From positions 1 through 8,600 of the forward strand of contig JAUZOB010000131.1 of NCBI GenBank assembly GCA_030706665.1: DNA of 8,600 nt. The letters run 5' to 3'. This document shows positions 1 through 8,075 of this stretch, piece by piece. Under the pieces are notes generated by a model. It worked only from the letters and a program-made list of their open reading frames with translations. It searched no databases and was not told the DNA's origin. The first letter of the stretch is position 1. Every line of letters begins with the position of its first letter. Origin of the DNA: Bacteroidota bacterium (GTDB lineage Bacteria > Bacteroidota > Bacteroidia > Bacteroidales > Prolixibacteraceae). The position numbers and the translations under genes are program-made.

Positions 1-747
1 GCAGGTCTGGACTGGACTAATATGGGTGAAAAGCCGATGCTTGTTTACATGGATACCTACATTAAGTCGATGAGAATGTGTTACAACATTGCCAGAATGT
101 ATGACCAAAACAGCGAAGTATTTGCCTCATTCACTCACTCCTGGACGTCACCTGTTGCTTCTAAATACTATTCCGTAAAAGACATGTTGAATACTCTTCT
201 AAATTATTCCAGATGCGAAGGGGACTTTCAGTGGGCATTAGCTTATCATCCTTACCCGGAGAATCTTTTTGAACCCAAAACATGGAATGATGCAGATGCG
301 ACATTTAGTTTGAATTCTCCGCTGGTCACCTTTAAAAATCTTGAGGTACTGGATACCTGGATTAAGAAATCAGAAAACATGTACAAAGGCACAATCAAAC
401 GCACATTATGGTTATCCGAGAATGGCACCAACTCAAAGACCTACAGTGATCAGGACTTAAAAGAACAAGCTGCCGGAGGTGCATATGCCTGGAAGAAGCT
501 AAAAAATCTGGATGGAATAGATGCAATGCAATGGCATAACTGGATTGACAATAGAAACGAAGGAGGATTGCGAATCGGATTACGCCGGTTTCCGGACGAT
601 CAGACTGATCCAGGGGGAAGAAAGCCGGTTTGGTTTACTTATCAGGCAGCAGATACCGATCAGGAGGACAATGTTTTTGAACCCTATAAATCAGTGATTG
701 GTATTCAAAGTTGGGATGAAATACTTCATTCTGTCACGAACTATTAA
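1..747 (+). CDS. DUF5722-type putative glycoside hydrolase, C-terminal part (5' end outside window)
   Basis: The frame is open from base 1 (AGLDWTN before the first Met), so the ATG at base 22 is internal and the gene starts left of the window; it ends at a TAA at 745-747. The visible 248 residues match my recollection of the DUF5722 family, a Bacteroidota/Verrucomicrobiota group with no assigned activity that I know of. Features resemble a (beta/alpha)8 glycosidase: a strand-like WALAYHPYPEN segment (about residues 71-81 counted from the base-22 Met), then TLWLSENGTNS, where Glu133 sits as a catalytic Glu at the end of a barrel strand would, then AMQWHNWIDN. The acid/base residue and signal peptide would lie in the missing part. 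The gene converges on the SusCD-GH16-DUF4855 cluster, with a 240-base gap to DUF4855, so it belongs to the same locus or an adjacent one. The family call is by pattern recognition; the enzymatic role is inference. Confidence 0.75.
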   Translation, partial: AGLDWTNMGEKPMLVYMDTYIKSMRMCYNIARMYDQNSEVFASFTHSWTSPVASKYYSVKDMLNTLLNYSRCEGDFQWALAYHPYPENLFEPKTWNDADATFSLNSPLVTFKNLEVLDTWIKKSENMYKGTIKRTLWLSENGTNSKTYSDQDLKEQAAGGAYAWKKLKNLDGIDAMQWHNWIDNRNEGGLRIGLRRFPDDQTDPGGRKPVWFTYQAADTDQEDNVFEPYKSVIGIQSWDEILHSVTNY

Positions 748-779
748 CCAGAAGAATCTAAAAAACATTAGATAAAAAA

Positions 780-965
780 GCTATCCGGAAAACAAATATT
801 TCCAGATTGATGAAATAATTGGCTGGCATCCGTATCTTCATTTATTTCGACTGCAGAGTAGTCAAGGTTTTAACACAAAAAACCTGGTTTATATCCTCTG
901 GTCGATGAAAATTTAAGTTCTGCTTACCAATTAGAAATCAATCAATGAAATGCTTTCCGGATAGC
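780..965. repeat. 12-base inverted repeat pair (780-791 / 954-965)
   Basis: GCTATCCGGAAA at 780-791 is the exact reverse complement of 954-965, with 162 bases between. Each arm also overlaps one of the two local hairpins. No target-site duplication is visible outside the arms. It may be two related terminator arms or a decayed small element; the sequence does not decide. Confidence 0.45.
783..807 (+). terminator. Weak hairpin after DUF5722 gene, possible terminator
   Basis: The left arm ATCCGGAAA (783-791) pairs with TTTCCAGAT (799-807), giving eight of nine pairs with one C/A mismatch and a 7-base loop. It starts 36 bases after the stop codon and is preceded by an A-run (774-779). No T-run follows on the plus strand, so a terminator role is only suggested by position. 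Confidence 0.25.
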
Positions 966-968
966 ATT
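949..968 (-). terminator. Small hairpin after DUF4855 gene, possible terminator
   Basis: AATGCT (949-954) and AGCATT (963-968) form a 6-base stem around an 8-base loop, about 20 bases beyond the DUF4855 stop codon on the minus strand. The downstream sequence is T-rich but broken up. The stem is short, so this is a weak candidate for the end of the operon transcript. Confidence 0.25.
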
Positions 969-987
969 ATTCTGCAACGACAAATTT

Positions 988-2094
988 CTATTTTTTCAAA
1001 GCTTTATCAGTCTTCACCTGTCGTTTTACAATTATATTTGACAGAGTATTATACATTTTCTGCATTTCCTGATCTTTGCTATTTGCCATCTGTAACCAAG
1101 CTCCTCCTCCTTCATAATAAGCAACCGGAAGATCTTCCCAAACTCTATTTTTTTCAAAAGCATTTAGATAATCATAGAAGCGGGTTCTGAAATCAGGCTG
1201 AGCAACACGTTCATCAAATTCCATTTCCAGTCCAAGACCATATTTCCGTGAAAATGCACATGCATCATTAAGACGAGACTCAGGGATTTTGGTACTGAAA
1301 AAATAATTGGGTTGCTGATATGCATAATCAAATCCTAATTGGGCCCAACTATCTTTACCTTTAGCTCCCCAATAAGGGATCCAGAATAATTTCATATTTT
1401 GGGATTTCAGGTAATCTTTTACCCCTGAAATAGCTTTATCTGATTTTTCAGCAGCCTCATGCACCCAATAAAAACCAGCCAGTTTGATGTGTTTATATCC
1501 TCTTTCATTCCACATCTTAAGTGCTTTATCAATAAACCATTTAGAAGCTAATTCCCGATCCTCTGAATTAGTAAAATCTAATTTCTTACCATCCAATTCA
1601 CCCCAGTCCTTATATCCGGGAACAGGACATGGAATACTAATCACCACCATGCGTTTTCGGACAGGTTTCTTTCCTACTTTTGCCAAACTATCAAGAATAC
1701 TCTCTAATGCATCAGGACCTTTCTGTTTCCCGAAATATCGGTTTAGCAGCCATTCCCATTGCTCTTTTCCTGCAGTTCTATATTGAAACCCGGGGTCATA
1801 ATTGTACTTATTCACACTATCGAAGATTTCCAAAAAGAGGAAACCATCAAAAAGCCAATTAAATTTTGTCGAATTATCCTGATATACATATGGTCTAAGT
1901 TGATTGGCAGACCAAGGCAAGCGTTGTGCCCCTCCATGATAAATCAGCACTAAATCAGAAATCGGATTTGATGAGCTAATCTTTTTACTTTTATTAGATT
2001 CCTGCTTACCTGTAGATGAATTCGGAAATGCACTAGCAAAACCGATACTAAAGAGTAGAATGACTACCCAAGCAAAAATGTTCTTTTTTACCAT
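988..2094 (-). CDS. DUF4855 family protein, putative secreted glycan-active enzyme
   Basis: The product has 368 residues. Residues 1-22 look like a signal peptide (MVKK, hydrophobic core, then ASA before Phe23), with no lipobox Cys, so a periplasmic or secreted location is expected. After a low-complexity Ser/Lys linker (about 24-45), the sequence DLVLIYHGGAQRLPWSANQL and the following FNWLFDGFLFLEI segment (about 78-90) are what I recognise as DUF4855. Later strand-like segments resemble a (beta/alpha)8 barrel: RMVVISIPCP (148-157), HIKLAGFYWVHEA (202-214) with Glu213, KLFWIPYW (235-242), and GLGLEMEFDE (286-295) with Glu290/Glu292. Glu213 and Glu292 are plausible as an acid/base and nucleophile pair, which is inference. 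It is the last gene of the minus-strand cluster, 79 bases after GH16, so probably co-transcribed and acting on the same glycan. The biochemical role is unknown to me. Confidence 0.8.
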   Translation of the reverse strand: MVKKNIFAWVVILLFSIGFASAFPNSSTGKQESNKSKKISSSNPISDLVLIYHGGAQRLPWSANQLRPYVYQDNSTKFNWLFDGFLFLEIFDSVNKYNYDPGFQYRTAGKEQWEWLLNRYFGKQKGPDALESILDSLAKVGKKPVRKRMVVISIPCPVPGYKDWGELDGKKLDFTNSEDRELASKWFIDKALKMWNERGYKHIKLAGFYWVHEAAEKSDKAISGVKDYLKSQNMKLFWIPYWGAKGKDSWAQLGFDYAYQQPNYFFSTKIPESRLNDACAFSRKYGLGLEMEFDERVAQPDFRTRFYDYLNAFEKNRVWEDLPVAYYEGGGAWLQMANSKDQEMQKMYNTLSNIIVKRQVKTDKALKK

Positions 2095-2173
2095 TTTATC
2101 AATCGATTAATACAAAGGTCCATTAATAAAAGATGCATCTATTATTGATGTGCCCGGTTTTAAAATAAATCTA

Positions 2174-2956
2174 TTATTTCTTACTATATACTTTTACATA
2201 ATCCACAAGAAAAACATCGGGGAATTTGGTATATTTCAAACTTTGCATACTGTCAGGAAGTTCCATACTCAGAATTATATACTGTTCGATATTTGAGATA
2301 CCTCTGGTTTCTTCATGAAATTTATATCCATCTATATAGAAAACATACTTTTCAGGAGTCCACTCAAATCCGTATGTATGAAATCCTTTGCTAAGACCTT
2401 TGAGATAACTCTTCATCGGTCCGATTGAACGCATATGGGGGCCATATGCCCAATGAACGGCATGAGTAATGGTATCGGTCCCTATCTCTTTAAAGAACTC
2501 GAAGATATCCATTTCCGATCCGAATTTAGCAGGGTCTTCACCCTGGGAGATCTTGGGAGACTGAAGCCAGAAAGCAGCCCATACTCCAATTGAATTCTGA
2601 AGCTGTGCCCGGCATTCGTAATACCCATATTTAGTCATGAAATGTCGTTGGGTCCCCACAGCGCTTCCCAGTATACTATCGCCTTTCTGCAGGGCATAAA
2701 GCTCCAGACATCCCTTCTCAACCTTAACAGCTTCTGCCGAGTTATAACCTATTCTCCGGGGCCCAACACCTCTGATGTCCCATTTTGTGGTATCCAGTTT
2801 ATTTCCATTAAACTGATCTTCCCAGATCAATTTGTATCCCAATGATTGGGGAGAATAACGCTTCTGAGAAATAGCATTATTGGTAAATTTTGTTTGAGCC
2901 ATGCCAATACCTGATAGTAAAAGGACAGCTGCCACTGTAAAAAATAGCTTTTTCAT
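2174..2956 (-). CDS. Glycoside hydrolase family 16 (GH16) endo-acting enzyme
   Basis: The product has 260 residues: a signal peptide (about 1-20, GMA before Gln21) and a single GH16 beta-jelly-roll catalytic domain (about 40-259) with no added carbohydrate-binding module. The active-site motif is intact as EMDIFE (148-153): in this family's ExDxxE arrangement Glu148 is the nucleophile, Asp150 assists and Glu153 is the acid/base. Supporting GH16 segments are WEDQFNGNKLDTTKW (45-59), GYYECRAQLQ (111-120), GVWAAFWLQSP (124-134), HTYGFEWTPEKYVFYIDG (193-210) and the closing VDYVKVYSKK. GH16 enzymes cut beta-1,3, beta-1,4 or beta-galactan linkages with retention; here the substrate cannot be read from sequence, and the usual GWPxxGE context before the motif is replaced by KFGSE. 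It lacks a lipobox Cys, so it is likely periplasmic or secreted. It sits 150 bases after SusD, behind a hairpin and a promoter-like box. Confidence 0.93.
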   Translation of the reverse strand: MKKLFFTVAAVLLLSGIGMAQTKFTNNAISQKRYSPQSLGYKLIWEDQFNGNKLDTTKWDIRGVGPRRIGYNSAEAVKVEKGCLELYALQKGDSILGSAVGTQRHFMTKYGYYECRAQLQNSIGVWAAFWLQSPKISQGEDPAKFGSEMDIFEFFKEIGTDTITHAVHWAYGPHMRSIGPMKSYLKGLSKGFHTYGFEWTPEKYVFYIDGYKFHEETRGISNIEQYIILSMELPDSMQSLKYTKFPDVFLVDYVKVYSKK

Positions 2957-2988
2957 TTTCTATAAATATTCTGGTTTGTTTCAGTTAC

Positions 2989-2996
2989 CAAAGATA
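2989..2996 (-). promoter_or_regulatory. Promoter-like -7 box (TATCTTTG) before GH16
   Basis: Read on the minus strand, these bases are TATCTTTG, an exact match to the Bacteroidota -7 consensus TAnnTTTG, 32 bases before the GH16 start codon. A TTTG on the same strand lies only 12 bases upstream of it, closer than the usual spacing of about 19-21 for a -33 element, and no better -33 box is seen. It may give the GH16-DUF4855 pair its own promoter. Confidence 0.35.
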
Positions 2997-3028
2997 AAAA
3001 TATGAAATCAAACAATCTATTAAATCAC

Positions 3029-3064
3029 AACGAGGCAGTCTCGAAATATCCGGACTGCCTCGTT
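3029..3064. terminator. Strong hairpin between SusD and GH16 genes
   Basis: AACGAGGCAGTC (3029-3040) and GACTGCCTCGTT (3053-3064) pair perfectly over 12 bases around a 12-base loop, 43 bases beyond the SusD stop codon. For SusD transcription (minus strand) the stem is followed by a broken T-rich stretch (GTGATTT), so termination may be partial. The better T-tract (TTTTATTT, 3063-3070) follows on the plus strand, where no gene needs it. The likely role is attenuation or 3'-end stabilisation of the susCD message, making SusC/SusD more abundant than the enzymes downstream. Confidence 0.65.
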
Positions 3065-3106
3065 TTATTTAATTTACTCAACGATTAAATTCAAAGACAT
3101 AACTGT

Positions 3107-4762
3107 TTATTGATTCTTTGCATCCCACCAAACCCTGGTAGTAGTTTTATCACCACCAATACGTTGAACAGCATCTTCGTAATTTTTCTTGTTTACGATT
3201 TGCTCTGTTGGTGGATAAGTTATTCTTCTTAACGATCCCTTCCAGGTTGGTGAACCTTTTTCAACGACATACCCTGTTTCAGGGGCTGCAAACGGAATTA
3301 GATATGGCATCCATAATCTGCGGTAATCATTGAAAGCTTCCCATCCGTTATCCGGATAATTTGAAATGTACTTTTGAGTAATAATCTTTTCCAATTGAGA
3401 ATTATGATTCCCAGAGATATGATTAAATGCAACAGTTGTTCCATTTACATTCGGGCTTTCAGAATTCAAATAGGTATTAATTGTTGCAGCATCAATTCCA
3501 GTTAGCTGCATTGAAGCAGTGATACCGGCTTCATAGAAGTCCTTAGCGGTACCTCCCATATTCCATCCACGTGATGCTCCTTCAGCTCTTAAGAAACAGA
3601 TTTCACTGTAAGGCATAAGGGTCATATCCTGATTATTGTTGAGATCATAGGATCCGTCAGAGTTAAGTTTAGCGACAAAAAAGAGTCCAATACGTGAATT
3701 ATTGGTCGAGATATTCTCAATTTTTTGTCCTTCTTCGGCCGACAGTCCTGGTAAAACACCTTTCCATAGTCCTGTATATCCGGGCATTGCTCCTATTGCA
3801 GTACTTGTAACGTTAAAAAAGATTGGTCCGCGTGGATCAACGGTCGCAGGAACTGAGACATATTGAACACCATAAATTGATGGAGGGAATGCAATTCCAC
3901 CAAGGCCGGTAAGGATGTTTTCCATGGATTTACTCATGGCCAATTCACCCCAGGAGAAATAGGTAGGATAACAGTAATAATACCCCCAAAGTTTATAGCT
4001 CTCATTTCTGTTTATCTTAACAGATTCACTATTACTTCCCAATACCAAATTTGAAGCAACGGCATCTTCTGCTTCTGCTTTTGCCTTTGCAGGATCAACC
4101 TCGCTCATTCGCATAGCAAGACGAAGACGTAAAGAATTTGCAAACTTTTTCCATTTTACAATATCTCCATTGAAGATCAGGTCATTTTGTCCAGGATTCA
4201 TTTTAGAGGCATCAAGAGCAGCAGCTGCTTCTTTTAACTCTTTCACCATATCATAATAGATATCCTTTTGAGAATCATATTTAGGCAAATTTCCTGTTCC
4301 GGCTTCAATTCCAATGCCAGCTTCCGAATAGGGCATGTCTCCCCAAAGGTCCGTTGCACGATGATTTAACCATACCTTCCAGATCCGGGCAATTTGAACC
4401 GTATTACTTTTCGATCCATTATTTTTGGGGTTGTTGATAATATCATTCATTGCATGCACCCATCCAAAGTGCTGCGACCAATAACTATTGGTCCACCCTT
4501 CAACAGGAACGCATCGATCTGTAGAGAACCCCTCGTTGGCAATATATTGAGCAAAAATATCTACAGTCAGACTATGAATTCGTTGGTGAAGATCAATGTT
4601 CATCGTTCCTCCCAGCTCTGCATTAGTTAAAAGGAAATCGGGATCTATGGTTTCCGGAGTCGGATTATTGGGATCAATATTCATCGCATTGAAATTATCC
4701 GTACAGCCCATTAAAAGCATGAATCCCATGAAAACGCTAAGGATATATATTTTTGTTTTCAT
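3107..4762 (-). CDS. SusD/RagB-like nutrient-binding outer membrane lipoprotein
   Basis: The product has 551 residues, a usual SusD length. It starts with a type II signal peptide with lipobox LLMGC, lipidated at Cys20, followed by TDNFN. The sequence fits the SusD-like group often called SusD-like_2: the DLWGDMPYSEA segment (138-148), a TPR-type helix KWKKFANSLRLRLAMRMS (203-220), PYSEICFLRAEGASRGW (384-400), ITQKYISNYPDNGWEAFNDYRRL (461-483) and the C-terminal RRITYPPTEQIVNKKNYEDAVQRIGG segment (512-537). Known role of the family: it forms the lid on the SusC barrel at the cell surface and binds the glycan before import. The specific glycan is not readable. The gene begins 26 bases after the SusC stop codon, so the two are surely co-transcribed. 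No clear Shine-Dalgarno sequence precedes the ATG, as is usual in this phylum. Confidence 0.96.
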   Translation of the reverse strand: MKTKIYILSVFMGFMLLMGCTDNFNAMNIDPNNPTPETIDPDFLLTNAELGGTMNIDLHQRIHSLTVDIFAQYIANEGFSTDRCVPVEGWTNSYWSQHFGWVHAMNDIINNPKNNGSKSNTVQIARIWKVWLNHRATDLWGDMPYSEAGIGIEAGTGNLPKYDSQKDIYYDMVKELKEAAAALDASKMNPGQNDLIFNGDIVKWKKFANSLRLRLAMRMSEVDPAKAKAEAEDAVASNLVLGSNSESVKINRNESYKLWGYYYCYPTYFSWGELAMSKSMENILTGLGGIAFPPSIYGVQYVSVPATVDPRGPIFFNVTSTAIGAMPGYTGLWKGVLPGLSAEEGQKIENISTNNSRIGLFFVAKLNSDGSYDLNNNQDMTLMPYSEICFLRAEGASRGWNMGGTAKDFYEAGITASMQLTGIDAATINTYLNSESPNVNGTTVAFNHISGNHNSQLEKIITQKYISNYPDNGWEAFNDYRRLWMPYLIPFAAPETGYVVEKGSPTWKGSLRRITYPPTEQIVNKKNYEDAVQRIGGDKTTTRVWWDAKNQ

Positions 4763-4788
4763 AACTAATCAATTTATGTATAAGAATA

Positions 4789-7700
4789 TTAAAAACCTAC
4801 AGTAAGATTAAATCCAATACTTCTGAATGAGGGAATAGAACCATATTCGATTCCTTGTCCGTTTCCGGTACTATAAGCTGACTCTGGATCGAATCCGGGA
4901 ACATTGTTTTTAAACAACCATAAATTACGGCCAACCAAGCTAAATTTGACGGATTCCAAAGGAGTTTTTCTCATTAAATTTCTAGGAATACTATAACCGA
5001 TACTGAGTTCACGTAAACGAATATTGGTTGCATCATAAATATATTCTTCAGCAATACGCGAAACAAAATTCCAGTATGCTTCCGGACTTACGGCTTTTGT
5101 ATTGACTTTTCCATCTTCCGTTACTCCTTTTGCAACATATCCACCGGTACCGGCATACCAACCTTCTCTTCCTTCAAGACTCATTTTTGATGTTCCATAA
5201 GAATTTGCAGCAGAAAGCGAACCCATGTAAATATTCCCTCCCCAACGGACATCGATTAAGAAATTGAGATCAAAACCTTTGTAAGAGAATCCATTCAAGA
5301 GACTTCCGGACCATTTAGGACTATAATTCCCTAGTTTAGTATTCATTGCATCATCAATCAGGGGCATTCCATCAGTACCAATCAACCTGTTACCATTGGC
5401 ATCCTTTTTATAAGCCCGACCGAGCATATCGCCATAGGAACTTCCTTCAATGGCAAGAATACGAACGAAATCAGTTGAAGCAAGCAAGTATTCTTTATCA
5501 TTCGGGTCCAGTGCAATAATCTTATTCTTATTCTTCGAATAATTTAAAGTCACATCCCATTGGAATCCACTTTGTGTTTTAATCGGAGTACCTTTCAAAA
5601 CCACTTCAATTCCACTATTCTGAATATTCCCGGCATTTATCATTTTGTCAGAAAAACCGGTAGTAACGGTGATTGGAAGATTAAGAATCTGATTGAATGC
5701 ATTTTTCTTGTAGTAAGAAAAATCGATTCCTAAACGATTATCAAACATTCTCAGGTCCATCCCCGCCTCAGTTGATTTTATTAATTCAGGTTTCAGATTA
5801 AATAATGGGATTGTAGAAGGAGGAGTTGCACCTTTGATTTGTCCAATAATTGTTGCCAGACCATAGGTAGACAATAATTTGTAAGGGTTGGCATCATTCC
5901 CTACCTGAGCATAAGAGCCTCTTAATTTCAGGAATGAAATACAGGATGGCAATTCAGTATTAAAATCTTTTAGCATATCAGATACGACCCATCCTAAATT
6001 AAATGAAGGATAGAAGTATGAACGATTAGCAGGTGGAAGTGTCGATGACCAGTCATTACGTGCAGTTACATCAAAATACAGAAAATTGCTATAACTCAAC
6101 TGCCCAAATCCATATACCGAATGAATTGCTTTTTTGGAAACATAATTACCTGCATTAAGATTCTTGGCATTTGACATAGCATAGAAATCAGGAATTACTA
6201 ATCCGTTAGCCGACTCTGAATAACTATCACTACGTTGATCCATACGATTTCCGCCTAAACTTAAACTCCCTGAAAATTTAGAATCAAATAGTTTGTCTTT
6301 ATTCAAAGTCAAAAGGATATCCGAATTATTTTCACGGAAGTTACTGGTTGCAATGTTATAATCACCACTACCTCCGAAGAATCCATAAGGAACTCCCTGA
6401 GCCTGTTTGTCATTATTATAATCATAATAGAAATCTTCACCATGACGAACTTTTAAGTTCATCCAACTGTTAAACTGATACTGTAAAGAGAAGAAGCCCA
6501 TAACCCGGTCACGACTGTCTTCATTGGTATCATAATCAGTTGTAAAATAAGGATTTCTCACATAATATATGCTTCTATCCGACCAATTCCGAATATTGTT
6601 ATTTTGATCTCTTGCCTGACGCATATCACCATAATGAACACTTCGAGGCATTAACAGATAATTCATGAAGATATTTTCGGGACTACCGGACAAATAAGGG
6701 CGATTCTTCATTGCTTGCCGACTATAAGTGAATTTTGCATCTGCTGACAATTTAGGCGTAAGCTTAGCCGTTGAGCGGAAGGTCGCAGTTGTTCTTTGCA
6801 TGTTATTGTTTGGAATCGCTCCTTCATAATTAAGATATGAAATAGCACTCCAAAAAGTAACCTTATCTGATCCCGCAGTCATTTCTACCGTATTGTTAGT
6901 CGTAACGCCTGTTTTTAGGAAATCGGTAATATTATTGTCATAAGGCTTCAAAGGCCGTTCTTTTCCCGTCCAGTCTTTTACATTTTGTCCGGTCATCTTA
7001 GCACCCCAACTGTTTACTCCATCGCTATCAAATACGCCACCTGAGCCCTGTGCATATTCATTTTGCATCTTAGGCAAGATAAGTGGATTTTCAAAAGTAA
7101 TGTTGGAATTCAATTTAACACCGACACCGTTTCTTGCACTTCCCTTTTTCGTGGTAATTAACAAAACCCCATTACCTGCACGCGAACCATATAATGCTGC
7201 TGCATTTGGCCCCTTCAACACACTAATTGATTCTATGTCGTCCGGATTGATATCAGACAAGCCACTTCCACGGTCAATGCCACCCCATTCACTGTCGGCA
7301 CCACCGGTAAAACTACTGATTGGAATTCCATCAACGACTACTAACGGTTGATTATTTCCACCAAGTGAATTAACACCACGAATGACGATGCGGCTTGACC
7401 CCCCTGGGCCATTCCCCGCACGATTAATTTCAACACCTGCAACTTTACCCTCTAAGCTATTAACCACATTGGTTTCGCGAGCCTCAGTCAATGTTTCTCC
7501 CTTTACTTCCTGAACTGCATATCCAAGAGCCTTAGCTTCTCTTTTTATACCAAAGGCCGTAATTATTACTTCATTCAACCCTACTTTTTTTTCTTCCAGC
7601 ACAATTTCAAAATAAGATTGACCTGCAAGACTCACCTCTTTTGTTTCAAGCCCTACAAAAGAAACAACAAGCGTCTTTGCCCCAGCCGGAATATTTAACT

Positions 7701-7995
7701 GGAATTTTCCATCTATATTGGTAACCGCTCCATTGCTGGTTCCTTTAACTAAAACAGAAGCACCCTGAATCGGCTGTCCATCCTTATCACTAACCTTTCC
7801 TGTAAGAATTTTCTTTTGGGGTTGTTCTGAATCTACTTTGGCATTCCGATTAGTTTTATTATTCTGCGAAAAAGAGCTAGCCGAAACGGCTATACACCCA
7901 AACAGAAACAGAAACGCTGTGAGTTTCACAATTAATAAAGCTTTCCGAACTCTCCTCATCATTTCGGGAGATAATTCATTTAGTTTTTTTTCCAT
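4789..7995 (-). CDS. SusC/RagA-like TonB-dependent outer membrane transporter
   Basis: The product has 1068 residues. A long N-terminal leader (MEKKLNELSP, hydrophobic core about 20-40, cleavage near SFSQ) is followed by a carboxypeptidase-regulatory-like beta domain (about 62-135, LTGKVSDKDGQPIQGASV), a TonB-box-like EVIITAFG (142-149), a plug domain (about 155-285) with the SusC signature VLKGPNAAALYGSRAGNG (259-276), and then a beta-barrel ending in an aromatic residue (LTVGF). There is no STN domain before the regulatory-like domain, so it is not expected to signal through an anti-sigma factor. Known role: TonB/ExbBD-energised import of SusD-captured oligosaccharides into the periplasm. 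The start codon was chosen because it gives a complete leader; no alternative upstream start is in frame with one. It is the first gene of the minus-strand cluster; its upstream region carries several repeats. Confidence 0.97.
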   Translation of the reverse strand: MEKKLNELSPEMMRRVRKALLIVKLTAFLFLFGCIAVSASSFSQNNKTNRNAKVDSEQPQKKILTGKVSDKDGQPIQGASVLVKGTSNGAVTNIDGKFQLNIPAGAKTLVVSFVGLETKEVSLAGQSYFEIVLEEKKVGLNEVIITAFGIKREAKALGYAVQEVKGETLTEARETNVVNSLEGKVAGVEINRAGNGPGGSSRIVIRGVNSLGGNNQPLVVVDGIPISSFTGGADSEWGGIDRGSGLSDINPDDIESISVLKGPNAAALYGSRAGNGVLLITTKKGSARNGVGVKLNSNITFENPLILPKMQNEYAQGSGGVFDSDGVNSWGAKMTGQNVKDWTGKERPLKPYDNNITDFLKTGVTTNNTVEMTAGSDKVTFWSAISYLNYEGAIPNNNMQRTTATFRSTAKLTPKLSADAKFTYSRQAMKNRPYLSGSPENIFMNYLLMPRSVHYGDMRQARDQNNNIRNWSDRSIYYVRNPYFTTDYDTNEDSRDRVMGFFSLQYQFNSWMNLKVRHGEDFYYDYNNDKQAQGVPYGFFGGSGDYNIATSNFRENNSDILLTLNKDKLFDSKFSGSLSLGGNRMDQRSDSYSESANGLVIPDFYAMSNAKNLNAGNYVSKKAIHSVYGFGQLSYSNFLYFDVTARNDWSSTLPPANRSYFYPSFNLGWVVSDMLKDFNTELPSCISFLKLRGSYAQVGNDANPYKLLSTYGLATIIGQIKGATPPSTIPLFNLKPELIKSTEAGMDLRMFDNRLGIDFSYYKKNAFNQILNLPITVTTGFSDKMINAGNIQNSGIEVVLKGTPIKTQSGFQWDVTLNYSKNKNKIIALDPNDKEYLLASTDFVRILAIEGSSYGDMLGRAYKKDANGNRLIGTDGMPLIDDAMNTKLGNYSPKWSGSLLNGFSYKGFDLNFLIDVRWGGNIYMGSLSAANSYGTSKMSLEGREGWYAGTGGYVAKGVTEDGKVNTKAVSPEAYWNFVSRIAEEYIYDATNIRLRELSIGYSIPRNLMRKTPLESVKFSLVGRNLWLFKNNVPGFDPESAYSTGNGQGIEYGSIPSFRSIGFNLTVGF

Positions 7996-8052
7996 AGAGT
8001 TAGTTTTGATGTTAGACTAGTATGCTTTGAGGCATATAATTAATCCCTAAAC

Positions 8053-8075
8053 GTTAATAACTAGCGTGTTAATAA
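8053..8075. repeat. Short direct repeat GTTAATAA
   Basis: GTTAATAA occurs at 8053-8060 and again at 8068-8075, a 15-base repeat period, about 60-80 bases before the SusC start. This could be a paired regulator site, but in such AT-rich sequence chance is a real possibility. Confidence 0.25.

Larger units (their letters stand above)
748..987. other. Convergent intergenic region
   Basis: This gap lies between the 3' ends of the DUF5722 gene and the DUF4855 gene. I find no credible coding frame. It holds two weak hairpins (783-807 and 949-968) and a 12-base inverted repeat (780-791 with 954-965). The position calls for transcription termination from both sides, but no hairpin here has a long uninterrupted T-run after it. 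Confidence 0.7.

Noticed and set aside
22..24. ATG as the start of the left-hand gene
   Set aside because: The frame is open through base 1 and the visible part lacks a signal peptide and the N-terminal domain expected of the family, so this Met is internal.
866..884. GGTTTT/AAAACC hairpin as a terminator
   Set aside because: The stem is short and almost all A-T, with no T-run after it on either strand.
945..1190. 81-codon plus-strand frame
   Set aside because: It lies mostly antisense to the DUF4855 gene, has no recognisable family and its composition is that of a complement shadow.
4763..4788. Separate promoter between SusC and SusD
   Set aside because: The gap is only 26 bases with no promoter-like box; co-transcription explains it better.
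7100..7351. 83-codon plus-strand frame
   Set aside because: It is antisense to the well-conserved SusC plug domain and shows no domain of its own.
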